Assembly: GCA_949317995.1 (NCBI GenBank)
Contig: OX439035.1
Span: 6,592,427-6,656,426 of the forward strand
Reading direction: 5' to 3'
Source of the DNA: Acholoe squamosa
Lineage: Eukaryota; Annelida; Polychaeta; Phyllodocida; Polynoidae
Length of the DNA: 64,000 nucleotides
The notes under the pieces were generated by a model. That model was given only the letters and a program-made list of their open reading frames with translations, was not told the origin of the DNA and made no database searches. Positions 21,237-33,600 of the stretch are shown one piece after another. Every line of letters begins with the position of its first letter. Position 1 is the stretch's first letter. The position numbers were made by a program, and so were the translations under genes.

Positions 21237-21865
21237 GGGGAATGTCCCTGTCTCTCACACACAGCTGAATACAACATATAACACCTCTGTGAGAGTTTTC
21301 CCTCCTTCTTTAAGAAACTCAGATGGTATGCCATCAGTTCCGGTTGCTTTTTTAATTTTTAAGGCTTTGAGGGCAGATTCAAGTTCATTTATATTAATTG
21401 GGGAGTTACTTAAATCCCCATATCCCATGTCACCTCTAAGAGCCTATCATGTCCCATGTCGAATTTAAGAAAGCATGTCATGTCACTTATTGTTTTGCCT
21501 CATGTCACTAAGGCCCATGTCACATGTCGATTTTAAGAAATGGCCATGTCACCATGTTAAAATTTAGTGGTCCATACCCATAAACAAGCCACAGTTTCCC
21601 GTCAGAATAGGACCCAGTTTGCCATGAGAATAGGCACATGCAGTGAGGGGTTACGTCTTTCGAGGAGAAGCGCTAACGTGGCGCCAATTTCGCTTGTAAA
21701 ATATGAGCAGTAAACTTTCGCATATTCACCGGTACCAGGAACACACTTCCGATCATACCGTTTCTCCCCGAAAGGGTTCACGGCAGTGAGGACAGTGAGG
21801 TGGCACCATCTAGTGAGTATTGAAAGAACTAAGTCCCACCAGCTAAACCCAGGCCTATCTGCACA

Positions 21866-22162
21866 CTACCTATTGCAAAAACATTTTAGACCGAAACATA
21901 AGCAATAGTCAACTAGGTACTCATCGCCCCTGCCAAAATCCCTGAAAGGTTGTGTGGCCAGGACATTAATTGAGCGGTATGCCAATTTTATATCTACAAC
22001 ACTCATATGATCCATTATGGATAGACCAATAGCCACATCTTCAACCAAGTTATACTCAAAAGGGACAAATGTGGTGCTGATAATGTCAGGCTTGCTACAG
22101 TCAGTAACACAGCATAAACTACCATTGCTTTTGGTTACAGCACCCAGGGAGTGCAGATATTA
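21866..22162 (-). pseudogene. Second reverse-transcriptase relic (DIRS/Ngaro- or Gypsy-like)
   Basis: The minus-strand frame reads ...LGAVTKSNGSLCCVTDCSKP... then ...MSVVDIKLAYRSI... and ...DEYLVDYCLCFGLKC. The order (KxxG-LR-DxSxP, then palm motif A D-x-K-x-A-Y-R, then an LxFGLK block) is that of RTs of DIRS/Ngaro or Ty3-like elements, unlike the LINE next to it. Both ends are lost and no YxDD follows. A short remnant only. Confidence 0.6.
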
Positions 22163-22650
22163 TGGTTTGAATTCAACCTTGAAACCCTCTCAGTAGCTAG
22201 CTCCTCCAATGGCTCTGCTGAACGCAGCAAATTTCCTTGTGCTCATGCAGGAACTGCAATTGATCATATTCTTTTAAATTTTGCTTTGTACATGGAGGAA
22301 AACAGTGTCTGACTTGACATTGTGGCCTAGTTTAAGTATTGCAACAGTCACAAACAGTGACGTCACAGGGGTGGAGATTTTGCTTTGCAATGAACTGGAA
22401 ACAGTCCTTCTATGCTGCTCACTTATAGATGCGTTCTTATAAAAAAGGTGTATTAGATTACTATTGATGAATGGTGCCTGTGCAAAAGAGGCAACAGAAA
22501 TCAGCTTCAATTAGATCATATATTACACTTTAATACACCATGTATGTGGCGGGAACAGCCTGACTTAATTAAAATGGTTCTTTCTATAATTCATATCAAG
22601 TTATCTAGCCTTTTCACCAAGTAGAATTTTAGATTTGAGGCTCACCTTAT

Positions 22651-22870
22651 GTGCATTTCCTTGTTTGGCATGAAGAAACACCTAAAGCTCAATTAACCTA
22701 CTAGCTTGAAACTACTTCAGATACATTTTAGATATCTTTCAAGTGCACTGTGTGCTAATTAAGACGAATATGGTATATGACCTTGTCGGTTTCCTCTATT
22801 CTCATTTGTTTCTCCAAACCTCCATGAAATGACAAAAGAGACAATGCTGTTTGTACAAGGAATAAAACAG
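22651..22870. repeat. Dispersed repeat, copy 1 (copy 2 at about 26,660-26,880)
   Basis: Shares long blocks with 26,660-26,880, e.g. CATTTCCTTGTTTGGCATGA, CTTGAAACTACTT and AGACAATGCTGTTTGTACAA, with small indels. A 60-bp block (GATGGTGCCTGTGCAAA..GA) is also repeated at about 22,460 and 22,885. Non-coding; class unknown. Confidence 0.7.
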
Positions 22871-22984
22871 GTGAACTAGTTTTGAATTGATGGATGGTGC
22901 CTGTGCAAATGAGACAACAGAAATCAGAGTCAATAAGATCTTATTACATGGTCAATACCATCGACACTATGCTACAGCGTACTA

Positions 22985-23180
22985 CAGCGGCCGTATTCAA
23001 TGGGGGGGGGGTGTGATACAATACGTCCGTATTACATGGCACGTGATCACGTGAAAGTAGTCCTATCGTTTTTTTGCTACGTCATCGTGCTACGTCTTCG
23101 TGCTACGTGTGAATACGCTGTAAAATTATTCACTGGAGTGGACATTTGCATTTATGCCATGGCCCACGGGTTTAAAATGC
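22985..23180. repeat. Repeat related to 37,980-38,180
   Basis: GTATTCAATGGGGGG, then a ...GGCCGTATTC-type block and GTGGACATTTGC near its end are shared with 37,980-38,180. The hairpin at 23,642-23,774 has the same kind of ends (TTGACATTTCC). They are probably members of one fold-back family. Confidence 0.5.
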
Positions 23181-23641
23181 TTTTAAATAAAGGATTTCAA
23201 CAATATTTACTGGTTTTGAAGGCATAGACTCGTCCCGGTTTGTTTTCATCCGCCATGACACCTTGTTCGACGAAGTAGGTCACGTGATACGGAGCTAGCC
23301 GCTAGTTTTAGTTTCGATATGAATGTTCCTTGCACAGGGCAATAGATTCTTTTTTCAACATGGCGCTAACACTTAGATATACCTTAAACAATTCATAACA
23401 TATTATTTAACTAGTTCAATCATAATATGGCTATATTTCAAATTTAAAAAAAATTTATACGAAGAAGATGCGAGAATGGGCATGGCCGTGCGGCTAACTG
23501 TCCTCGCGTAGTGATATATAAAGAAAATCCAAAATGGCGGTCACAACAAGATCGGACGTCGAAACGACAAAACAATAAACGTAAATATTGTTATAATTCT
23601 TTATTTCAAGCAAATTAGGAGTAGGGAACCATGTAATAAAT

Positions 23642-23774
23642 GGAAATGTCAACTCGCATTGAATATTTGAGGGTCGTATCCCCCTCGGTGAGTGCCTCGT
23701 ATCACACGAGGCCGTTATACGGGGATACCTCTGGGGATACGACCCTCAAATATTCAATGCTCGTTGACATTTCC
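23642..23774. repeat. Long inverted repeat, 42-bp arms
   Basis: GGAAATGTCAACTCGCATTG... (23642-23683) and its reverse complement (23733-23774) differ at only two positions. A second small hairpin CCTCGT-ATCAC-ACGAGG sits in the 49-nt centre. A short AT microsatellite follows. Fold-back element or hairpin repeat, non-coding. Confidence 0.85.
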
Positions 23775-24140
23775 TTATATATATATAACACTTCAATGAG
23801 CATACCATGTGGAACAGCCTGACAGACTTACTCTTTCCACCCTATAAAGCAGGATTTGCACGCAAATTCCAGGAATTCAGGGGTGAAAGGGTTAAAATGG
23901 TTCTTTCTATAATTCCTATCCAGTTTTTTTATTGAGCAGAATTTCAAATGGCTGTATGGAATGCAACTTTAGACTAGTCTTGAGACTGAGTATTTTAGAC
24001 CAATCAGAGACCAGCATTCCCTTCACCTCCCCTAGTAGAGTATGCCACTGAGATCCCCTGTCCAGGCCTTCCCCTGCCCAGTTGAGTCTCTTTGCTTACA
24101 CCAGGGGGCCTTCCTATTCCTCAGTGAAGTCACTGGTTAA

Positions 24141-24599
24141 GGTTACGTGGAACTAATTCCATTTCCTCTATGTTTCTATATAGCATAACACACAAAAACA
24201 GCCCCCCGTAATGTTCGTTGTTAATATTTTCAACCGTAGCAAGATTAAACCATCTCTCACACACAATGTGTTAGAATATAGGATAGGCTTAACCCTGAAA
24301 ATCTTAACTAAGGGAGCGATACGTACAGCAAGTGCCATTCTACCCTATTTTGGGCCTCAAAACCTCCATTGGCCAGATGAACATTTGCAGACCTGATAAA
24401 ATCCCCAAACCTTGGCATAATATAAAAACTCATCTACTGTTCCATTTAGGAACTATTTGGGGTCACTTGTGATTTTTTTCATAATTTTACCAATATTTCT
24501 TGCATATGATTTCTAAGCCAATCAGCACCCAGATCACCTTCAGTGCAGGCCTGAATACCATATGACTCACGAGAGGGCACCATTTATGTCCATGTAACC
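24141..24599. mobile_element. 459-bp MITE, copy 1, TTAA target duplication
   Basis: Ends GGTTACGTGGAACTAA / ...CCATGTAACC are inverted. TTAA flanks both ends (24137-24140, 24600-24603). It differs from copies 2 and 3 at several shared positions (e.g. TTCAACCG versus TTCGACCG). A short open frame inside recurs in all copies only because they are copies; it is not a recognised protein. Confidence 0.85.
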
Positions 24600-24634
24600 T
24601 TAAAGCAGCCAACACAGGCCCGGGTATGTGTATA

Positions 24635-25093
24635 GGTTACGTGGAACTAATTCCATTTCCTCTATGTTTCTATATAGCATAACACACAAAAACAGCCCCC
24701 CGTAATGTTCGTTGGTAATATTTTCGACCGTAGCAAGATTAAACCATCTCTCACACACAATGTGTTAGAATATAGGATAGGCTTAACCCTGAAAATCTTA
24801 ACTAAGAGAGCGATACATACAGCAAGTGCCATTCTACCCTATTTTGGGCCTCAAAACCTCCATTGGCCAGATGAACATTTGCAGACCTGATAAAATCCCC
24901 AAACCTTGGCATAATATAAAAACTCATCTACTGTTCCATTTAGGAACTATTTGGGGTCACTTGTGATTTTTTTCATAATTTTACCAATATTTCTTGCATA
25001 TGATTTCTAAGCCAATCAGCACCCAGATCACCTTCAGTGCAGGCCTGAATACCATATGACTCACGAGAGGGCAGCATTTACGTCCATGTAACC
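24635..25093. mobile_element. 459-bp MITE, copy 2, mismatched flanks
   Basis: Same length and ends as copy 1, but the left flank is TATA (24631-24634) and the right flank TTAA (25094-25097). The body matches copy 3 at the diagnostic positions checked. Only 35 bp separate it from copy 1. Confidence 0.85.
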
Positions 25094-25097
25094 TTAA

Positions 25098-26001
25098 TTA
25101 GGGGTAGGGTCTTCAGATAAAACTAAAATGTTTTTCCTATCAAACCTTAGGGTCTGTCCTATAAAATCCTAAAGTTTGGTGGCAACAGCCTTTCTCAATG
25201 TTATGATATGAGGGGATTGATGTGTGCAATTCACACTGAAATTCCTACCAGTTTTCAATGTGATTTCCGAGCAGCGACCTTTATCATCAAAGATCTATGC
25301 ACTGCACAAGCAGCAGTTCTAGAGCTGTCAAATTGCATATTTGCATTGAATTCAGCCACCTGATGATAAAGGGGGCATTGATTTTGCAAAATATTGTTAG
25401 GATTTTGCCAGAAAAACTCACAAAATCATGAAAAACATGATAAAACTGGTGAAAAATGATTAATATTAGGCCTATAATTAATCCCACTTTTTACAGATCA
25501 TATCTTACCAGGGGATCATTTTTTAAGGCATGCCTTTTCTGTTACATGCATCAAGAATACCTGTTATCAATATTGTACTAATATTTGCACTGGGGGATAA
25601 ATTACTACTGGTTAATTAGATAATTGCGCTCTCACTGAAAATTTGACGAAACACCGCAAACCCGACCAAACTTCCAATGGACCCTATGGTAGGCCCTACA
25701 TGGATATCTGTGTATCAATAACCCTAGGAAGATTAAAATGAGGCTAAAATGTCATTTTCTGCTGAGAATTTCACCCTGTAGGTGGTTTATGTCCAGAAAA
25801 AGTTATGTTTTGGGAGATTCATAGAAACTGCAATATTTAGTGAATTACCCTACCTCCGCAAGCAAGGTTTTCCTATTTTTTTTATTTACACACCATTTCT
25901 GTGACTAATTTGGCCAGATTCCTGTAAAACCATCCTTGCTGTAACAGAAAAATGACATTAAGAGGGCATTTGAAATAGGCAGGTCAAATGTCCAATCATC
26001 C
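25098..26001. other. Spacer between MITE copies, no gene recognised
   Basis: AT-rich, with no supported coding frame or repeat boundary. Confidence 0.4.
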
Positions 26002-26005
26002 TATA

Positions 26006-26464
26006 GGTTACGTGGAACTAATTCCATTTCCTCTATGTTTCTATATAGCATAACACACAAAAACAGCCCCCCGTAATGTTCGTTGGTAATATTTTCGACC
26101 GTAGCAAGATTAAACCATCTCTCACACACAATGTGTTAGAATATAGGATAGGCTTAACCCTGAAAATCTTAACTAAGAGAGCGATACATACAGCAAGTGC
26201 CATTCTACCCTATTTTGGGCCTCAAAACCTCCATTGGCCAGATGAACATTTGCAGACCTGATAAAATCCCCAAACCTTGGCATAATATAAAAACTCATCT
26301 ACTGTTCCATTTAGGAACTATTTGGGGTCACTTGTGATTTTTTTCATAATTTTACCAATATTTCTTGCATATGATTTCTAAGCCAATCAGCACCCAGATC
26401 ACCTTCAGTGCAGGCCTGAATACCATATGACTCACGAGAGGGCAGCATTTACGTCCATGTAACC
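26006..26464. mobile_element. 459-bp MITE, copy 3, TATA target duplication
   Basis: Ends as in copies 1 and 2; flanked by TATA at 26002-26005 and 26465-26468. With TTAA (copy 1) and TGCA (the 2.55-kb relative), the family appears to duplicate palindromic TNNA tetranucleotides. Confidence 0.85.
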
Positions 26465-26468
26465 TATA

Positions 26469-29400
26469 GCAGGGGGTTATCATTAGGGCAAGAACACATA
26501 TTTCTCTTTATTTTGATGAACATGAATATTCACACTGACTGTTATGAATATGAGAATCAAATCTGGCCCTGAAGACCTTACATATCCCTATTTTGACTTA
26601 ATCTCAAGATTTTTTAAATCCCTATTTTCAGGGAATTCCCTGACAACTTACATCTCTGCACTTCATTCACATTTCCTTGTTTGGCATGAAGAAACACCTA
26701 AAGCTCAATCAAACTACTAACTTGAAACTACTTAAGATACATTTTAAGCGCACTGTGCACTGATAACATCGAATTTGATATATAAACTTGTTGATTTCCT
26801 CTATTCTCATGAATGGAGTTTCTCCTAACCTCCATGAAATGACAAGAAGAGACAATGCTGTTTGTACAAGGAATAAACGTGATCTACCATATTTTATTTC
26901 AAAACACAATTGTACAAGACAAGGAAGCGGGTACATCAATACTGCATATTGGAGCTATGCAGGCAGTTTCCTCTGTGAGCTGAATATGGTTTAGTCAGTA
27001 GAGGCAGGAGGGCACCGTTTGCTCTGTCTGCCCAACTTCTTGTCATCACTGACAAGTGCAAACGCGAACCAAGGGAGCAATGAGGTGTCAAGGGCATCAG
27101 ATCCGAGTCATTACATGTCACTGGGAGAAAAACTGAAGGGTAGCAGAGGGGCAGAAATCAATCTTCATTGTTAAGGCATTAGGAAAGAGGTGGCCCCCAG
27201 TCGGTAAGAAAGCTGCACAGGTGTGTGACTGGAGCAAGTAACTTTTCAAGATGACACATATAATGGTCATGGACAACAAACAAACTGGCTGTCCGATGGA
27301 AACTGGGACAATGATTATGATTAACTTGTTAAACATCGTTGTTACATTACAAAACTAAACAATGTCATTTCCGCATTGGTAAAGAAAACCAAAAGTAGCT
27401 TGGTGTCGGAATTGATTAGATCGCTACAGTCGACTTGATATAATACCGCCCTATGAAGGACCTACAATAAATAAACATCAAACAGTCACAAACTATGTCT
27501 GATACATAGCCTAATGAAATAAACCTCATGTCCGTGCGTTGCAACTTGACTTTGTAAGTTCACACTACCACTAAATGTCATACCATAGCAAATGCAATTA
27601 ATAAAAGGCACCACCTCTTTCAATGATTGATGGGGGGTTCAAATTCACAAAACTGTCATAAATGCAGTGCAGCCGCTAAAGTTACGTCCATGTTGGACAC
27701 CATTTGGGTTTTCTCTCATGTAGCTTCTACTGCAGGTATAGATAACCCTGTGGCTGTTTACAAATGGGTTTGTTTACTGATTGTTTCATTGCTTACTACC
27801 GCTTGGAAGAGAGCGAGCTTAATCAAACGATGTAAACCTGTGTCGTACCGGGCCGCTTTCCCCCTATGTACAAGTGGACAAAGTATTTACAAGGTAGTGG
27901 CCCTGGTTTCAATTGAACCGATCTACAAATTTGCCCCCACCCCCAACTCAAACCTAACACAGTGTAAGTCTGCCTCCTAAATTAATGTTGCACCACCTCT
28001 CAACGTATACCACACGGTCGGCTGTTCTGACGTTACGGGCACCACGACTACTACAAGGCTGGTGTGGCCGACAATAAAACAAGATGATAGCAAGTGAGCT
28101 GCAGTACAATCTGCAACAATTATACAAACCTGCTTCTGTACTTTAACATGAATTGTAGACTTTATCAGTATTATTCATTATTACTCTCATTATCTGACAA
28201 TGTTGTTAGGTTGCACAGCCATAGTGTCAATGTTTACATGATTATTGGCATGACGATGATCACCATCATTGTTATAATAGTACACAATTACAGTGATAAT
28301 CTGTACACGTAGTATGTTTACAGTTTTATTATCATCAAATCCTCCTCTTTCCATGCATTGTATTTGTATTTCTCCTCATCTGGACACTCATCTAGCAAGA
28401 CACAAATATTGTTCAAACATTCTGTTCTCTCTCCTTCACTCAATGTCACACTGAGCGAATAGAAGTAATATAACTTTAATAGATGTCATCATATTGAAAT
28501 ATACATTAATATAAAACCATGTACTCTCAGACTATATGTACCACCTTTCATACTCAAACCTCCCAATCCAATAAAGAAAAAAAATCCAATAATTTGTACA
28601 TGGTCTATAATGAGTAGTTATTTTCAAAGAACCAAAAGACTTTTTTCTCCCCATCTCAATCACATACAATTTTCTTTTTCCTTTTCCATAGTATTACTTA
28701 CAACTGCATGGAAACTGCTGTCTGAAAGTTTTCAGATTTATTTAAGCACCAGTCAGTAAAACTCTGCCCAAATGATCCAACATTAGGGGCAATCCCTTGA
28801 AAAGACAAATCCCTTTGTGTCACAATCTGTTGCCAACAACCATCCTACCTAAAATAACTCTCTCATCTGCTTGGCCCAGCTCAAGTCTGCAAATTACAAA
28901 AAAAAATAAATAAAAAAAAATAGAATAACGGCAGGAGCTAGAGATAAACAGAAGACAAGAAAATCTTTAATTTCAATTACCTATTATAATTCCGTGTCAG
29001 ATTATCAAACCTGTCATGATGACTAACCATCATCCTGTGAGAGGGGAACATGCTGCTATTTACAGAGCATATATACACACACAAACCCACAGATACCACC
29101 CACGCACATATAGATGCAAACTCACACACAATCATACACATCCTATGATGGACTCCCACCATGAATTTCCACACAAACTTCTACATCCTCATAACATGGA
29201 CAGTATTGTCAACTGTGATTATCACGGGTAGTAGTAGTAGTAGTAGTAGTCGTAGAAGGTACACCACCTGGTCAGATAGGAGAGTCGACCACTCTCTCGC
29301 TGACAGATATGTGCAGGAACACAACGTGCTGGCGGTGGTTTGACCACGCTGCCACTCACCGGTCTACGCCCTACTGCTCACAGTCACTTAGTGTTATCAC

Positions 29401-30500
29401 TACAACTAATTCACATTCCGCAAAAAAAGGAGACAACACCCTTTACAGCAGTCACTGCAGTTAAACTCTGTGTAATATAACCTTTCTGTCTTGACTTTTT
29501 ACATCACATGTTAGAAAAGAATATTAATTTATTTTCTCGTGGATGAAAACTTCTCCGTGGGTTACTTGTACAAAAACATCCAAGACCCTAGCATCACATA
29601 GTCATAGTAAGAGTACTAGTCATCAAGCATGTACACACGCAGGAGTCATCTATTTCTGGGAATAAAATAACACCTTACAAACAATCAGAAAATAGTTCCC
29701 ATTGATATTATCATCATTACATGTCCAGTGTACTTCCACTGCAGACCTTGGCATTTGGGTATGACCCTCGAAATTATTCACAAACTCTTGATACGCTTTT
29801 CAATGGATGTAAATTCTATGTACGCGAACCGCTAAAACAAACATCTAACAAAGACTATTGGAGCTATTGCTAGCACTATACATTTATGAGTGACAACTGT
29901 ACACCTATATTATTATTATTATTATTATCAGCATCAGCATCCAGGTTTGACTTGTGTATTGATAGACACCACCATGGGAGCCATTCTGGTCCAACCTTGG
30001 GCTTGACCAGCTATGTTTCATTTTAATACAATACTTATATTTACAAGTAAAAAATAAATAGTTCCTTATCCACAATTAGTCCTCATGGCAACGGCAGCGA
30101 CCCGGACATGGGGCCCCGTGACACAATATTCCACATCTTAGTTTTCTGTACAAAACCTTTTAATGTGGCTTCAGTAGAGACACTATACACAAGTAGGCAT
30201 CCCTACTTGCCATCTGATATTACATACCAATGCTTTAGATTAAGCATTAATTCACTAAAGATCTTAAACCCCTGCCTTTCCCTTCCCTAGACTGACCCCC
30301 CCCCCCCCCGACACCAACAATGAAAGTCACTTGGCATAGAACAACCCTCCCCTCCCTCAGGTCTGCATGTCTCAAATAAGTTGAACAACAGCAGTTGCCT
30401 GAACTACCCGACTGGCTTGAAGTATTCTTTTCGCACCATTCCTTTGTGAGAGACATAAGGAACGAAGCGAAAAAAACAGAAACAAACCAGATCACAATAG
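26469..30500. other. Region downstream of Raf: repeat copy and probable Raf 3' UTR
   Basis: No coding exon is recognised. It contains the second copy of the dispersed repeat (26,660-26,880) and a TAG microsatellite (29,226-29,250). On the minus strand, AATAAA polyadenylation signals for Raf occur at 29,533-29,528 and 28,330-28,325; choosing between them needs transcript data. A C-run lies at 30,297-30,309, about 190 bp past the Raf stop. Confidence 0.35.
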
Positions 30501-30695
30501 TCAATAATTTGAGGCAGCACTTGAGAAGAAGGGGAAGGCGCCAAATTGGCAGTTGATTGGAGTCTTGGGTGAGGCGCAGGTGTAGAGGTAGTCGCAGTCT
30601 TCTGATGACAAATTCGTGCGATTTAATGTAGGTTCTGATGCACTTCGGTGCAACTTGGGCAATGACCGCAACAAGTTCTCTAGTGATGCCAAGAT
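30501..30695 (-). CDS. Raf: Raf terminal exon: C-terminal 14-3-3 site and stop
   Basis: Encodes [20 protein letters not shown], then EPTLN, the C-terminal 14-3-3 site (BRAF Ser729) needed for active dimers, then the CR3 tail [16 protein letters not shown] and a lineage-specific end FFSSAASNY plus TGA at 30,503-30,501. Acceptor CCCATTCCAG. Confidence 0.95.
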   Translation of the reverse strand: MLASLENLLRSLPKLHRSASEPTLNRTNLSSEDCDYLYTCASPKTPINCQFGAFPFFSSAASNY

Positions 30696-33600
30696 CTGGA
30701 ATGGGAGTAATTAGGAAAAACAATGATACCAGGTAACACATGGTCAAATAAAGCTATAAGCAGATGCGTCATGAAGTCTCCCTGTAAAACATCTTGACAG
30801 TCTGGTTTATCTAATTTCAGGTCTAATTGGCTAACAAATTTGTCAGCGGTCGAGATGGTTGGCTTACATGGGATGCATTAAAATTGAACAAAGTTTTTGA
30901 ATGATTCTAATGTAATAAATTATGCAATACGTTCTACTGCTAACCTGTGGGAAGAGAGGTCGTTCCTCATAGTTAAACTTGATACAGTCTTGCATAAGTC
31001 GTTTGAACGCCTTGGGAGTGTCTGACCGACTGGCCGCCATGTCTGGCCGCAGGTAGCCTTTACCCACCATGAAAAGGATCTGCAAGAAAGGTGCACAAGA
31101 TGTGTATTACACATTAGCTAACAACAGCCATGGATTTTCTGGAAACTTGAGAATTTTTCGAAATTTAATTGTTAAGTGGGTCATTCTTTTAACTTCCAAA
31201 GATCCCATGAGAAATCATTTCAACATTAAAAAGGGGGTAGGGGTCTTAAACTTGGGAAGATTTATAAACAACACCTCTTCGATTCATCTCAAATACAGCT
31301 GAGGGAAGGGGTTTGGTCGACACCACCTTCAAAACCCAGTCCCATGACTGGGAGGTTGTTAATGTTGTTGACATTTTAGAGTAATGTGCCTGTTGTACAA
31401 CACTACTGTAAAATCTTGTGTAACATTATATACCTTTGACTCCCATAAAAACTCCAGCTTGTATGCAAACCAGAGGCCGTTTGCGGCTTCTAGAATCGGC
31501 CCAAAGAATGGCAGTTAATAGGCGGGGATTTAACACCACAGAACAGTATTGTAGGGAATCGAGTATCCGTTTCAAGACATGTATATCTATTCAAGACTTG
31601 TATGTTATCAACACATTCTAAGAACGTCTCGGGACTGTCTCTAATGCTTCTCGCAAGAGGCCACCACTGCACAGTGTGGCATTCGACCTAGATGGCATAT
31701 GAACCAATCAGCTGTGACATGCAGTATATAAGGGGCGGAGCGATTCTACCGTGTGTGTAGTTTGATCTTCTGTATTAACGGTGCTCTAAACGCATTATCC
31801 GAAAACGATAGCATTACCACTGATATCGGGGTATTGTCTCGAAAGAGCCATCTAATGTTCCAAGGTGTTTACTGAATGTAAATAAAAAGCAATAAAGATA
31901 TTCTTCTTGAAACCTCACTTCGAATCAACTAGTTATTGTTCGATTCAATCGTTCGCTACCTACAGTACTAAAACTGATATCTTCTCAAGCCCCAGGTGTT
32001 GATTATACTCGTTTTGGGCGGTGTGGCTTATAAGGGGGCACACTTTGTACACGGCAATTACCGTAAAAAACCCCGGTCATAAGCTGACCTTTCTTTTTTT
32101 GGTGCTATTTTTGGTCAAAATCAACTTCTAATATTTTGTCAAAGTCAACCCGTCTTTTGACAGTTTTTTTTAAATATCATAATAGAATGAAGAGAAACCT
32201 GTTAAAAATTTCACCCTAAAATCGGCTTATAAGAATTTCCCCCCCAGCTAATGACTGAGGTCGGCTTACGAGTGTGGTTTTAGGGTAACGTTACCGGTAA
32301 TTCTGCTTTAACATACCTGGTCCTTATTGTTGATGTGGACATAGGGTAACGAGCCGGTCATCAGTTCATACAGTACAATACCAAATGCATACATGTCGGA
32401 CTGGAACGTGTACGGGTTTTCATCCTTCATACGGATTACCTCAGGTGCCTGGAATAATCAAAGTATGGTTGATATATAACATTCCACCTACAGCAAGGAT
32501 ACGGAACGCACGATCAAGGAATAATGTCATTTACACCAAAGTAAGAGCCTAGGATTTAGATTTACTGTTGTGAGACGAATGAATTATAATTTCTTTGGGC
32601 AGTAAACTTCCTCTTGAGAATCTAATTCATTGTTGGGAAAAGTAATAATATATACCATAATCGTTCTAATGAGGGCACCTGCTCTAATAAGCGCACCCCC
32701 CTCTTTTTTGGCCATATATGAACACCACATATGAAGTGTACTAAAATTAAGATTTTTAGGGAAAAAGCTAGGATTTTTAGGCTTTAGGGGTGCGCTTATT
32801 AGAATTTATTTTTTATTATAGGATTTAAGCATCAACCCGGTAGCTATTAATTTTCCGCACATGTGCACTTATTAGAATGAATACGGTATTGTGTTTTTTT
32901 TAGCATTTGGGTTTTAAGTTATAGAGTTCACTTAAATGGAAGACAGCCTCTACCTACCATCCATAATATGGATCCAGTGGGTTGTTGAAATTGATGTGAC
33001 CCGCTCCAGCGTGTTTTGACAGTGGCCAGTCCGAAATCACCAATCTTGACCGTCATGTCATCATGCAAGAAGATATCTGAGGACTTGGTTAAAGAAATTT
33101 GTACACTTCCTCCAAACTATTGAAATCATCATTGAGATTAGGGCTCCAACTATTTACAGTTTTAACTGACCTGTTCCTGAGGCCAAAAAAAAAATGTTTT
33201 CAGGTAACATTGCTCAAAAAATTAGGGTAGGTAGGTCGGATTTTTTTCAGTTCCTGGATGCCGAAAACTGCCAAAATAACATAAATCATGGTTCAAAAGA
33301 TTAACCAACTTTAAAAACCATACAAATGTTTGTTATTTCAAGCTCGTAGCATTCGTGAGACCTTGGGCTTTAATTTGATACCAAAGATGCCTATATATTG
33401 ACTTCTTTTTTTTATATTTTTCTTGTATTTTAGGTCATATTTACCAAAAAATTCTAAAAAATAAAAAATTTAAAAAAAATTAGGGTCAGGCCAAAAAAAT
33501 TAGGGAAGGTCGGGATACCTGAACACAACTTTTTTTTTTTTTAGGCCTGATCTTCATTTCCTTTTAACTGATTAAAAACTACGGTGGAAAATTTGTTGCC

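Larger units (their letters stand above)
17990..21440 (-). mobile_element. 5'-truncated, internally rearranged non-LTR retrotransposon (LINE)
   Basis: The minus strand carries the C-terminal half of a LINE open frame: reverse transcriptase (about 21,440-20,370), then a C-terminal region ending at 18,266 with a non-coding tail to about 17,990. Homology begins abruptly near 21,440 in the segment before RT motif A, as expected for 5' truncation. The coding part has an in-frame TGA near 21,265 and breaks between segments. The C-terminal/tail portion is present nearly three times because of internal duplication (see repeat entry). The family could be Jockey/CR1-related; I cannot settle it. Confidence 0.8.

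Noticed and set aside
20437..21468. Plus-strand open frames over the LINE
   Set aside because: They are shadows of the minus-strand reverse transcriptase.
24211..26261. A 61-residue open frame present three times (MFVGNIFDRSKIKPSLTHNV...)
   Set aside because: It lies inside the 459-bp MITE and repeats only because the MITE does; in the older relative at 5.6 kb the frame is not conserved, so no protein is supported.
27627..27980. 117-codon open frame on the plus strand as a gene
   Set aside because: No domain, signal or splice context, and it lies in a repeat-rich flank; composition looks like chance.
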